Positions 8,929-16,686 of a DNA stretch of 64,000 nt are shown one piece after another (position 1 is the stretch's first letter; every line of letters starts with the position of its first letter). The DNA comes from Streptomyces sp. TP-A0356 (GTDB lineage Bacteria; Actinomycetota; Actinomycetes; Streptomycetales; Streptomycetaceae). Below the pieces are notes generated by a model. That model was not told where the DNA came from. It did no database searches and saw nothing but the letters and a program-made list of their open reading frames with translations. Both the position numbers and the translations under genes were made by a program. The DNA is taken from NCBI RefSeq assembly GCF_001417775.1, contig NZ_BBZJ01000016.1, positions 124,001-188,000 of the forward strand, written 5' to 3'.

Positions 8929-9612
8929 ATGCGCGTGCTACGCGTCGTTTCGGTCGCACTGCTGGGCTGCACCGCCCTGGCCTGTACGGCGCCGACGTCC
9001 GTCACCGGAGGCGACCACGAGACCAAGCGCACGGCGTTCGACTACGACGTGCGGCCGACCACGATCGGCCCGGGCGAACGGATAACGCTTCCGGTACGCG
9101 GCTGCAACGACAACGCGACGGTCTTCTCGGGCGCCTTCGACACGGTGACCATCCCCAAGGGCCACGGCGCGGCCGAGGCCACGATCGCCCGAGACGCCAG
9201 ACCCGGCACCAACTACGACGTGACGTTCCAGTGCGGCCATGACTTCGGCCACCGCAATCTCGCCATCGCCGCCGCGCGCGAGAACGGGAACGGGAACGGC
9301 GGATACGGGAACGGGAACGGCGGGTACGGGAACGGAAACGGGAACGGCGGATACGGCAACAGGAACGGCGGATACGGCAACGGGAACGGAAACGGCGGAT
9401 ACGGGAACGGAAACGGCAACGGCCGCAACGACGGCGAGGAGCGCGACTCCGAGCGGTCCGATTTTGAGCGGCACGGCGTGCACGCCGGTGTCGGCGGCAG
9501 CATCGGTGGCTTCGATCCGAAGCAGATCGGTCTCGGAGTGGTGCTGATCGCGGGCACGTTGGGCGCGGCCTGGCACATGTCGCGCCGGCGCACCGCCGAC
9601 GGCCGGTCCTGA
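8929..9612 (+). CDS. Surface protein with Asn/Gly repeats and C-terminal transmembrane tail
   Basis: A 227-residue exported protein. The signal sequence contains possible lipobox cysteines (LLGC14, ALAC19). A beta-type domain (about 38-110, with Cys59 and Cys102) precedes a low-complexity tract of GNGNGGY units (about 120-165). An acidic linker leads to a hydrophobic segment (GLGVVLIAGTLGAAWHM, about 201-217) and a RRR tail. The tail resembles a sortase sorting signal, but no LPXTG or LAXTG motif precedes it. ATG 8929 has GGAGG upstream and begins the signal peptide. It lies just before the sortase gene, so it is a candidate partner, by position only. Confidence 0.8.
   Translation: MRVLRVVSVALLGCTALACTAPTSVTGGDHETKRTAFDYDVRPTTIGPGERITLPVRGCNDNATVFSGAFDTVTIPKGHGAAEATIARDARPGTNYDVTFQCGHDFGHRNLAIAAARENGNGNGGYGNGNGGYGNGNGNGGYGNRNGGYGNGNGNGGYGNGNGNGRNDGEERDSERSDFERHGVHAGVGGSIGGFDPKQIGLGVVLIAGTLGAAWHMSRRRTADGRS
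9286..9423 (+). repeat. In-frame tandem repeats encoding GNGNGGY units
   Basis: Degenerate 6- and 15-21-bp units built from GGGAACGG and GGCGGATAC, all in frame, encoding about 46 residues of Asn, Gly and Tyr. Unit lengths vary in multiples of three, as expected for slippage under selection for an open frame. Confidence 0.9.
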
Positions 9613-9729
9613 CGCGCACCGCACGGTGCTTCGCACCCGGCCCTGCCGGGGCCCGGCGCGAAGCACCGTCACATGAGCGGTGGAGGCTTCACCGGCGCGG
9701 CGACGGCCGCGTCAAGAGGGGAAGGGTGC

Positions 9730-10380
9730 ATGTCTGCGTCCGAGCAGGAGCGGCCGAGGAAGCGAGCCCCATGGGGCGCGATAGCGCTGGTTCTGCTGAC
9801 GGGCCTCGCCCTCGTTCGCAACGGCTCGGGAGAGTTCACGGTGGGTCCTCCGCAGCCCGCGTCGGCGGCGGCCCCCGACACCCGCAGCGGTACGGGTCCC
9901 CAGTCCGCCGGCGTTCCCCAGCTGACGTACTCCGTGGTCGACCGTGTCCGCATTCCCGCGCTGGGGGTCGACGCGCCCGTCATGCCGGTCGGCCTGGACA
10001 TGTCCGGCTGGGTGGACGCGCCGCCGCCCGGCGACCCGAACCTCGCGGGCTGGTTCACCGGTGCGGTCTCGCCCGGCGAACGGGGCACCGCGGTGATCGT
10101 GGGACACGTCGACAACAACGTGGGACCGGCCGTCTTCTACGGGCTCGGCTCACTGACGAAGGGGAACCGCGTCGAGGTCCAGCGCCGGGACGGGAAGATC
10201 GCCGTCTTCGAGGTGTACGGCAACGAGGTCTTCGACAAGGCCGCCTTTCCCGGCGACCGCGTCTACGGCAACAAGGGGGCCGCGGAACTGCGCCTGATCA
10301 CCTGTGGGGGAGGGTTCTCGGCGCAGAACGGATACAGCGGGAACGTGGTGGTCTTCGCGCGTATGGTCGCGGTGCGCTGA
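9730..10380 (+). CDS. Class E/F sortase
   Basis: A 216-residue sortase: N-terminal membrane anchor (about 14-29), a Ser/Pro-rich linker, then the sortase barrel. The catalytic residues are readable as His126 (IVGHVDN), Cys192 (LITCGG) and Arg211 (VVFARM). The family links secreted proteins to the cell wall by cleaving an LPXTG-like motif. No such substrate motif appears in the neighbouring surface proteins. ATG 9730 is preferred because it starts immediately before the charged N-terminus and follows GAGGGGAAGG; an in-frame ATG at 9673 also exists. Confidence 0.9.
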   Translation: MSASEQERPRKRAPWGAIALVLLTGLALVRNGSGEFTVGPPQPASAAAPDTRSGTGPQSAGVPQLTYSVVDRVRIPALGVDAPVMPVGLDMSGWVDAPPPGDPNLAGWFTGAVSPGERGTAVIVGHVDNNVGPAVFYGLGSLTKGNRVEVQRRDGKIAVFEVYGNEVFDKAAFPGDRVYGNKGAAELRLITCGGGFSAQNGYSGNVVVFARMVAVR

Positions 10381-10471
10381 GCGCGGTGGTACGGCCGGGC
10401 CCGAGGGCCGGGCGGCGGATGCGACGGGATTCCGGCGCCGGGACGGCGGGGTCACCGCCCGGCGGGCGCGT

Positions 10472-11317
10472 TCAGCCGACCCGCCGTCTGGGCACGGTCA
10501 GGTGATAGCCGGAGTCCAGCAGGGACGGCAGGTATTGGCGCAGTGCCTCCACGGTCCCCGACCGGTCGCCGCCGGCATCGTGGCAGAGCACGATGACGCC
10601 CGGTGCGGCGCCGCCCTCCACGCGGTCGACGATGGTGTCCGTGCCCGGGGCCGTCCAGTCGCGCGAGTCCACCGTCCAGCCGAGCGGCTCCATGCCCAAC
10701 TCGGCACCGAGCTCGAAGACGTTCCGGTTCCAGGCCCCGTAGGGCGCGCGGAACCACAGAGGGGCCTCACCGTACGCGTCCTCGATGACCGCGCAGGTGC
10801 GCACCATCTCGGAACGGATCTGCGACCGGGTCAGCTGGGTGAGCAGCGGGTGGGTCCAGGTGTGGTTGCCGACGATGTGGCCGTCGTCGGCCATCTCGCG
10901 CAGCAGGTCCTTGTGGCCGACCGCCATCTCGCCGCAGACGAAGAACACCGCGCGTACGTCGTACGCCCGCAGGGTGCGCAGGATGTCGGGGGTGTATTGG
11001 GGGTCGGGACCGTCGTCGAAGGTCAGCGCCATGCTCCTGCCGCGTCCCGACAGGCTCAGGATCGGCTCGTGGCGGACGGCGGTCCGTGCGGGCGTATGCC
11101 GCGACGGGCCGTCGCCGGTCAGGGGCTGCAGGCGGTAGACCGACGACTTCACTGGGGTGCGCGCCTGCGGGCCCGCGGCCGCGGCGGCGCTCCGCACCGG
11201 CCGGGCCGGGTCGTCGGCGCCGAACAGCCGGGCCGTGCCCACCGCCCCGCCCAGGCCCAGGACCGCCGCGCCGGCGAACAAGGCCCGGCGTCGCGTGAGC
11301 AGCTGATCCTCTTTCAT
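10472..11317 (-). CDS. Polysaccharide deacetylase (NodB domain), Tat- or Sec-exported
   Basis: A 281-residue carbohydrate esterase 4 protein. The N-terminus (LTRRRALFAGAAVLGLGGAVG) looks like a Tat signal. The NodB motifs are complete: TFDDGP (99-104), HTWTHP (152-157), RAPYGAWN, a WTVDSRDW segment and IVLCHD near the end. These supply the Asp base, the two metal His and the later catalytic groups. It probably removes acetyl groups from peptidoglycan or another wall polymer. It converges with the sortase gene, which fits a wall-modification neighbourhood. Confidence 0.9.
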   Translation of the reverse strand: MKEDQLLTRRRALFAGAAVLGLGGAVGTARLFGADDPARPVRSAAAAAGPQARTPVKSSVYRLQPLTGDGPSRHTPARTAVRHEPILSLSGRGRSMALTFDDGPDPQYTPDILRTLRAYDVRAVFFVCGEMAVGHKDLLREMADDGHIVGNHTWTHPLLTQLTRSQIRSEMVRTCAVIEDAYGEAPLWFRAPYGAWNRNVFELGAELGMEPLGWTVDSRDWTAPGTDTIVDRVEGGAAPGVIVLCHDAGGDRSGTVEALRQYLPSLLDSGYHLTVPRRRVG

Positions 11318-11480
11318 GATTCATCAGTCGCTCCGAGGGCGAGCGTCATGTCCGCGCAACACCGGCACGGTGGCGGAAGACCACTCGATGGGACCAGCGG
11401 TGGCGAGTCTCCCGAGCCGACGGCACATTCCCCGTGGCCCGTACGGTTGCGGAGCTGCGGCTTCCGATAGCCTCAGGGCC

Positions 11481-11942
11481 GTGACGGAACAGCACTCGCA
11501 CCAGTTCGAGCGGGGCACGGACGGGCCCAAGGTCATCGTCGTCGGCGTGGACGGCTCCGACTCCTCGATGCGGGCGGCCGCCTATGCGGGTGGCCTGGCG
11601 AGGCGGCAGCGCGCGCTGCTCGCGGTCGTGTACGTGCAGCCGGTCCTGGCGGCGGGAGCGGCGCTCGGGGCGCCGGTGGCCGAGACCACCGACGAGATCG
11701 CGGAGGACCTGGTCAAGTACATCCGCGAGGCCGCCGAGCGCGTCAAGGACATATTCGAGGTGCGCTGGGAGTTCCACACCTTCCGGGGCGACCCCTACAA
11801 CGGCCTGGTCAAGGCGGCCGACGAACTGAAGGCGGACGCGGTCGTGGTGGGCGCCTCCGAACAGGCGGGCCACCGGATCATCGGCTCGGTGGCGATCCGC
11901 CTGGTCAAGGCGGGACGCTGGCCGGTGACGGTCGTACCGTAG
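11481..11942 (+). CDS. Universal stress protein (UspA family)
   Basis: A single-domain 153-residue USP. It shows the opening strand and acidic nucleotide residue (VIVVGVDGSDSS), an alternating alpha/beta pattern and the closing segment (VVVGASEQAGHRIIGSVA ... WPVTVVP), which carries a weakly conserved ATP-binding motif. GTG 11481 is chosen because upstream codons are unlike the family. Role in stress or ATP sensing is inferred from the family. Confidence 0.85.
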   Translation: MTEQHSHQFERGTDGPKVIVVGVDGSDSSMRAAAYAGGLARRQRALLAVVYVQPVLAAGAALGAPVAETTDEIAEDLVKYIREAAERVKDIFEVRWEFHTFRGDPYNGLVKAADELKADAVVVGASEQAGHRIIGSVAIRLVKAGRWPVTVVP

Positions 11943-12061
11943 GCCCCACAGGGGCGGCCCGACACGGAATCGACCCGGGGCATGCCGTCTTCCCCCGCCA
12001 CCGCGCCTGCGTCATCATGATCCGCCGTCAGCCCATTGCCGACCGCGAAGAGGTGAGGCTC

Positions 12062-13486
12062 ATGGCGAGGCTCAGAATGGGTGAGGGGATTCTCCGGCGC
12101 AAATCCCTTGAGCACATCGAGGACACGGAAGTCGCCGAGGGCACCAGGCTCGAACGCTCTCTCGGCCTGTGGCAGCTGACCGCGATCGGTGTCGGCGGGA
12201 TCATCGGCGCAGGCATCTTCACTCTCGCGGGCACGGTCGCCAACGGTACGGCCGGGCCCGCGGTGGTCGTGTCGTTCCTGATCGCGGGCGTGGCGAGCGC
12301 GGCCGCCGCGCTGTCGTACGCCGAGTTCGCGGGCCTCATCCCGAAGGCCGGCTCGGCGTACACGTACGGCTACGCGGTGCTCGGCGAGTGCGCCGGCTGG
12401 TTCATCGGCTGGGACCTGCTGCTGGAGTACACGGCGATCGTGGCGGTGGTCGCGATCGGCATCTCCGGCTACTTCGGCTTCCTCGTCGGCGCGATGGGGG
12501 CCCATCTGCCGCAGTGGATGCTGGGCGCGCCGGGCACGGGCGCCGGCCATCGGGTCGACCTGTTCGCGGTCGTCCTGTGCCTGCTGATCGCGTACCTGCT
12601 GAACCTCGGCATCCGCAACGCGGCCCGCTTCGAGACGTCGGTGGTGGCCCTCAAGATCCTCGTGGTGCTGCTCGTGATCGGCGTCGGCGTCTTCCACGTC
12701 GACACCCGCAACTACCACCCCTTCTTCCCGTACGGCCTCAGCGGCGCGTTCACCGGTGCGGCGACCGTCTTCTTCGCGGTCTTCGGCTACGACGCCATGT
12801 CGACCGCGGCCGAGGAGTCCAAGGACGCGCAGCGCCATATGCCGAAGGCGATCATCTACTCGCTGGTGATCTCCATGGTGCTGTACGTGGCGGCGTGCCT
12901 GGTCCTGACGGGCATGCAGAACTACCGCCGGATCGACAAGGAGAGCGGCTTCTCCAGCGCCTTCAAGGCGGTCGGTCTGAGCGGTCTCGCGGATGTGATC
13001 GCGGTCGGCGCCATCGTCGGCATCCTCACCGTGATGTTCACGTTCATGCTGGGCGTGACCCGTGTGTGGTTCTCGATGTCCCGGGACGGACTGCTGCCGG
13101 AGTGGTTCGCCAAGACGCATCCGACGCGGCACGTCCCGACGCGCGTGACCTGGATCGCCGGGGTCGCGTCGGCCGTCATCGCGGGGTTCGTGCCGATCGG
13201 GCAGGCTGCCGAACTCACCAACATCGGCATCCTGCTCGCGTTCGTCGTGGTGTGCACGGCGGTGATCGTGCTGCGCTACCGGCGGCCGGAGCTGCCGCGC
13301 ACCTTCCGCACGCCCTGGATGCCGTTCGTACCCGCGCTGGGCGTGGTCTTCTCGATCTGGCTCATCACGTTCCTGCAGTGGCAGACGTGGGTGCGGTTCG
13401 CCCTGTGGTTCCTGATCGGTCAGGCCGTGTATTTCGGGTATGCGTACCAGCACTCCGAGTTGGCCAAGGCCCGCACCTCCCGCTGA
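12062..13486 (+). CDS. Amino acid permease (APC superfamily)
   Basis: A 474-residue transporter with about twelve membrane helices. The first helix holds the APC substrate motif (GVGGIIGAGIF). The AALSYAEFAGLIPKAGSAYTY stretch and FGYDAMSTAAEESKD in the loop after the sixth helix are typical of cationic amino acid transporter (CAT/YfnA) relatives. It imports or exchanges amino acids at the membrane; the substrate cannot be read. ATG 12062 follows GAGGTGAGG; an ATG 15 codons upstream is possible. It stands alone. Confidence 0.9.
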   Translation: MARLRMGEGILRRKSLEHIEDTEVAEGTRLERSLGLWQLTAIGVGGIIGAGIFTLAGTVANGTAGPAVVVSFLIAGVASAAAALSYAEFAGLIPKAGSAYTYGYAVLGECAGWFIGWDLLLEYTAIVAVVAIGISGYFGFLVGAMGAHLPQWMLGAPGTGAGHRVDLFAVVLCLLIAYLLNLGIRNAARFETSVVALKILVVLLVIGVGVFHVDTRNYHPFFPYGLSGAFTGAATVFFAVFGYDAMSTAAEESKDAQRHMPKAIIYSLVISMVLYVAACLVLTGMQNYRRIDKESGFSSAFKAVGLSGLADVIAVGAIVGILTVMFTFMLGVTRVWFSMSRDGLLPEWFAKTHPTRHVPTRVTWIAGVASAVIAGFVPIGQAAELTNIGILLAFVVVCTAVIVLRYRRPELPRTFRTPWMPFVPALGVVFSIWLITFLQWQTWVRFALWFLIGQAVYFGYAYQHSELAKARTSR

Positions 13487-13654
13487 CCGGCCCCGGGCGA
13501 GCTCGACCCGTCACCCGGTCGCGACCGCCGGGCCTCGCCCCGGCGGTCGACGCGCCGACCGCTCGCCGCACCGTTCACCGACGAATGCGACCGCCCACCG
13601 CACCACCCCGTCCCGGCCCTGTCCCGGCGGGACGAGGCGCGCTGCCATACGCCC

Positions 13655-14203
13655 ATGACGGCCGGAGCCACCACGCCCACCACCGGGACGACCGCCGAGC
13701 ACGAGCTGGCCGAGCTGCAGCGCGAGCACGGCCGCCCCCTCTTCGCCCTGCTGCTCAGGCTCTGTGACGGCGACCGCCAGCGCGCCGAGGACCTGCTGCA
13801 GGAGACGTTCGTACGCGCCTGGCAACACCCCGAAGCGCTCCGCGCGCATGACTTCGACTCCGTGCGCCCCTGGCTGCTCACCGTCGGACGGCGGCTCGCC
13901 ATCGACGCGCGACGGGCCCGCCAGGCGCGTCCCGCCGAGGTCGGGGACGCCGTGCTGGAGAACGCACGGGTGATCGCCGACCACGCCGAGCGGTCCGCCG
14001 CGACGCTCGACGTACGCGAGGCTGTGAAGACACTCACTCCCGAACACAGGGACGTACTGGTGCAGGTGTACTTCCGCGGGGCGAGTGTGGCGGAGGCCGC
14101 CGAGGCCCTCGGCATTCCGCCGGGTACGGTGAAGTCTCGCGCGTACTACGCGCTGCGCGCCCTGCGCCGGGTTCTTCCGGGATACGCGGCCGAGCTGCGG
14201 TGA
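13655..14203 (+). CDS. ECF RNA polymerase sigma factor
   Basis: A 182-residue group 4 sigma factor. Region 2 (about 30-90) contains DLLQETFVRAW and RPWLLTVGRRLAIDA; region 4 (about 120-175) contains the helix-turn-helix VAEAAEALGIPPGTVKSRAYYALRAL. It would direct polymerase to a dedicated promoter set. A zinc-binding anti-sigma factor lies two genes downstream on the same strand, so its activity is probably held back by that protein. The start ATG 13655 fits the family length. Confidence 0.92.
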   Translation: MTAGATTPTTGTTAEHELAELQREHGRPLFALLLRLCDGDRQRAEDLLQETFVRAWQHPEALRAHDFDSVRPWLLTVGRRLAIDARRARQARPAEVGDAVLENARVIADHAERSAATLDVREAVKTLTPEHRDVLVQVYFRGASVAEAAEALGIPPGTVKSRAYYALRALRRVLPGYAAELR

Positions 14204-14338
14204 AACCGAAGGCCGAGTCAAACCTCCGTAAAGCGCCTTGCTGTGGACCACCGTTGAGCAATCAGCTTGCCTCATCCGTGTTCCGGACTGGGGCCCGGGT
14301 TCGGGCGACGCGCACGCACCGGAGGAAGGCAGGAAGGG

Positions 14339-14854
14339 ATGCTGCACAGAGGCCAAGAGAGCACGGACGGCACCGGCGGCGGTGAACTGGCTGTCCCGAT
14401 GGCGTGGCTGTACGCGGAGTACATCGCGGACGAACTGCTGCGCACCGGCGACCTCATGCCGCCGACGTCCTTCGAATTCCGCGCGGGGCGCGACGCCCTG
14501 GCACTGACCATCTTCCTGTCCGACACCGGCGGCGAGCTCTCCGGCATCCGGGTCGTCTCGCAGCTGGAGACCTGGCTTTCGCTGACGGCGTACGACCAGC
14601 CGTGGCAGGACTGGGTGCGCGGGCGGATGGCCGAGCTGGCCGCCGAGGCGGTCGAGTCCGGCGGCCCGGCGCCGGACCTGGACCTGGCCTCGGCGGCCTG
14701 GCGCTGGCTCGAGGAGACCGAGCTGCTCGCGCCCGACCTGGACGCGGTGCCCGGCGGCGGCGCGGTCGTCGGCGAGGACGACGGCCCCAAGGTCTGGACG
14801 CCGGCCTGGCAGCTGGGGCTCCCCCTGGGACATCTGGCCATCCATCTTTTCTGA
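14339..14854 (+). CDS. Conserved hypothetical protein between sigma and anti-sigma genes
   Basis: A 171-residue, acidic, soluble protein I do not recognise. It has no signal peptide or membrane helix. Trp-rich phrases (MAWLYAEYIADELL, YDQPWQDWVRGRM, WRWLEETELL, WTPAWQLGLPLGHLAIHLF) and even predicted helices suggest a compact fold. GC-rich third positions and a GGAAGG ribosome site before ATG 14339 support it as real. It sits about 135 bp after the ECF sigma gene and 143 bp before the anti-sigma gene; a role in that circuit is possible but unproven. Confidence 0.75.
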   Translation: MLHRGQESTDGTGGGELAVPMAWLYAEYIADELLRTGDLMPPTSFEFRAGRDALALTIFLSDTGGELSGIRVVSQLETWLSLTAYDQPWQDWVRGRMAELAAEAVESGGPAPDLDLASAAWRWLEETELLAPDLDAVPGGGAVVGEDDGPKVWTPAWQLGLPLGHLAIHLF

Positions 14855-14997
14855 AGAACGACCAATCCGCCGACCCGACGGCTCCGAATGCCTTGGCCGC
14901 GATTCGGTAACGGCCTTGAGTGATTCGGCCGCCCGGTCCGTACCGGTGGGCAACAGCAGCACCACCCCCACCCCGCTCACCGGCATGAGGATTTGCT

Positions 14998-15657
14998 ATG
15001 AGGTCCCTGGAACGCCATCGCGACGTCGGCGCCTACGCGCTCGGCGTGCTGGACGAGGCGGAAGCCTTCCGCTTCGAGGACCACCTCATGGAGTGTGCGA
15101 GTTGCACGGCACATGTGTCCGAGCTCCGACCGGCCGCCCGGCAGCTGATGCTCTACCGGAGGGCGACCCCGCGGCCCGTGCACCCCTTCGCGGCCCCCGG
15201 ACCACGCCTGCTGGAGCGGCTGCTCGACGAGGTGACGGCAAAGCACCGCAGCGGGCGCAGGCGGTGGCTGTACGCGGTCGCGGCCGCCGTGGTGTTCGCG
15301 GTCGGCGGGCCGGCGGTGGCGGCGATCTCCGGGCAGGGCTCGTCGGGCACGGCGGCGAACGCCATGACCGCCACCGACCCGGACACGGGCGTGTGGGCGC
15401 AGCTCACCACGCGGGACCGGATCTGGGGCAGCCAGATCGATGTGACGGTCAAGGACAAGTCCGGACCGCACCCGTGCCGGCTCGTCGCGGTCGGCAAGGA
15501 CGGCTCCGAGCAGACGGTGACCAGCTGGATGGTGCCGGCGGACGACGGCGAGGCGACCACCCTGCAGGGCGGCTCGGCGCTACGGGCGCAGCAGATCGAC
15601 CACTTCGAGGTGCGCACCAAGGCCGGGCAGCACCTGGTCACGCTGAAGTCCCGCTGA
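14998..15657 (+). CDS. Zinc-finger anti-sigma factor (membrane)
   Basis: A 219-residue anti-sigma factor. The N-terminal ZAS domain has His upstream and the H-x3-C-x2-C signature (HLMECASC, about residues 29-36), which binds zinc and the sigma factor. A single membrane helix (about 90-112, RRRWLYAVAAAVVFAVGGPAVAA) separates it from an extracellular domain (about 113-219) that probably senses the signal. It is the likely partner of the ECF sigma factor at 13655. Confidence 0.9.
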   Translation: MRSLERHRDVGAYALGVLDEAEAFRFEDHLMECASCTAHVSELRPAARQLMLYRRATPRPVHPFAAPGPRLLERLLDEVTAKHRSGRRRWLYAVAAAVVFAVGGPAVAAISGQGSSGTAANAMTATDPDTGVWAQLTTRDRIWGSQIDVTVKDKSGPHPCRLVAVGKDGSEQTVTSWMVPADDGEATTLQGGSALRAQQIDHFEVRTKAGQHLVTLKSR

Positions 15658-15777
15658 CCCGCCGACGAGGCGGCGCGAGCCCCCTCTCCACTGCCCCGAA
15701 GGCCGGCCCTTGAGTCCACCCCCGCCACGTGCAGGCGGCCGGATCCCTGTCACCCAGCCTCGCGCGGTGCCCCCGAC

Positions 15778-16638
15778 CTACTTGAGCAACCGTGACATCC
15801 GGCGGTCCGCCAGCGGCTTGCCACCCGTCTGGCAGGTCGGGCAGTACTGCAGCGAGGAGTCACTGAAGGACACCTCGCGGATCGTGTCACCGCACACCGG
15901 GCAGGGCTCCCCCGTGCGGCCGTGGACCCGCAGCCCGCTCTTCTTCTCCGCCTTCAGACCTCCGGCCGCCAGACCCCGGGAGCGCCCGACCGCCTCGGTG
16001 AGCGTGGCGCGCAGCGCCTCGTACAGGCGGTGTGTCTCCTGCGGCGACAGCGACGTCGCCAGCTTGAACGGGGACATCTTCGCGGCGTGCAGGATCTCGT
16101 CGCTGTACGCGTTGCCCACGCCCGCGATCAGGCTCTGGTCGCGCAGCGCGCCCTTGATCTGGCGGCGCTCGCCCGCGAGGAGCCGCGCGAGGCACTGCTC
16201 GTCGAAGTCGGCGGCCAGCGGATCCGGGCCCAGCCGGACGACCCCCGGGATCTCCTGCGGATCCCGTACGACGTAGACCGCGAGCCGCTTCTGGGTGCCC
16301 GCTTCCGTCAGATCGAAGCCCTCCCCCGTCTCCAGCGCGACCCGCAGGGCGAGGGGGCCCTTCCCGGGGCGGGGCGCGCCGTCGGGCAGGCGGTCCCTCC
16401 ACTGGAGCCAGCCCGCGCGGGCCAGATGGGTGACGAAGTGCAGTCCGTCGGACTCCAGGTCGAGGAACTTGCCGTACCGCCGCACGGCCGTGACCTCGCG
16501 GCCCTCGAAGGCGGTGACGGGAGGGTCGTAGGTCTTCAGGACGCTGATCGCGACGGGCAGCACGCGCACGATCTGCCGGCCGACGAGATGGTCGACCAGG
16601 AAGTCCTTGAGCGCTTCGACCTCGGGCAGTTCCGGCAT
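15778..16638 (-). CDS. Fpg/Nei-type DNA glycosylase
   Basis: A 286-residue base-excision repair glycosylase/AP lyase. It begins with the catalytic MPELPEVE sequence (Pro2 nucleophile, Glu3), contains a lysine-bearing beta turn (RRYGKFLDLE), the helix-two-turn-helix segment (SLIAGVGNAYSDEILHAA) and a C-terminal CxxC-x16-CxxC zinc finger (CPVCGD ... CPTCQT). Family members remove oxidised purines or pyrimidines; I cannot choose between Fpg and Nei activity from sequence. ATG 16638 is fixed by the catalytic N-terminus. It converges with the anti-sigma gene. Confidence 0.93.
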   Translation of the reverse strand: MPELPEVEALKDFLVDHLVGRQIVRVLPVAISVLKTYDPPVTAFEGREVTAVRRYGKFLDLESDGLHFVTHLARAGWLQWRDRLPDGAPRPGKGPLALRVALETGEGFDLTEAGTQKRLAVYVVRDPQEIPGVVRLGPDPLAADFDEQCLARLLAGERRQIKGALRDQSLIAGVGNAYSDEILHAAKMSPFKLATSLSPQETHRLYEALRATLTEAVGRSRGLAAGGLKAEKKSGLRVHGRTGEPCPVCGDTIREVSFSDSSLQYCPTCQTGGKPLADRRMSRLLK

Positions 16639-16686
16639 GTGTACCAGAGTGCCACCCGCCACCGACATCGCGACTCGTCGCCGGTG

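Noticed and set aside
9286..9423. Short regular repeats resembling a CRISPR array
   Set aside because: Units have no unique spacers, stay in frame and encode GNGNGGY within a surface protein.
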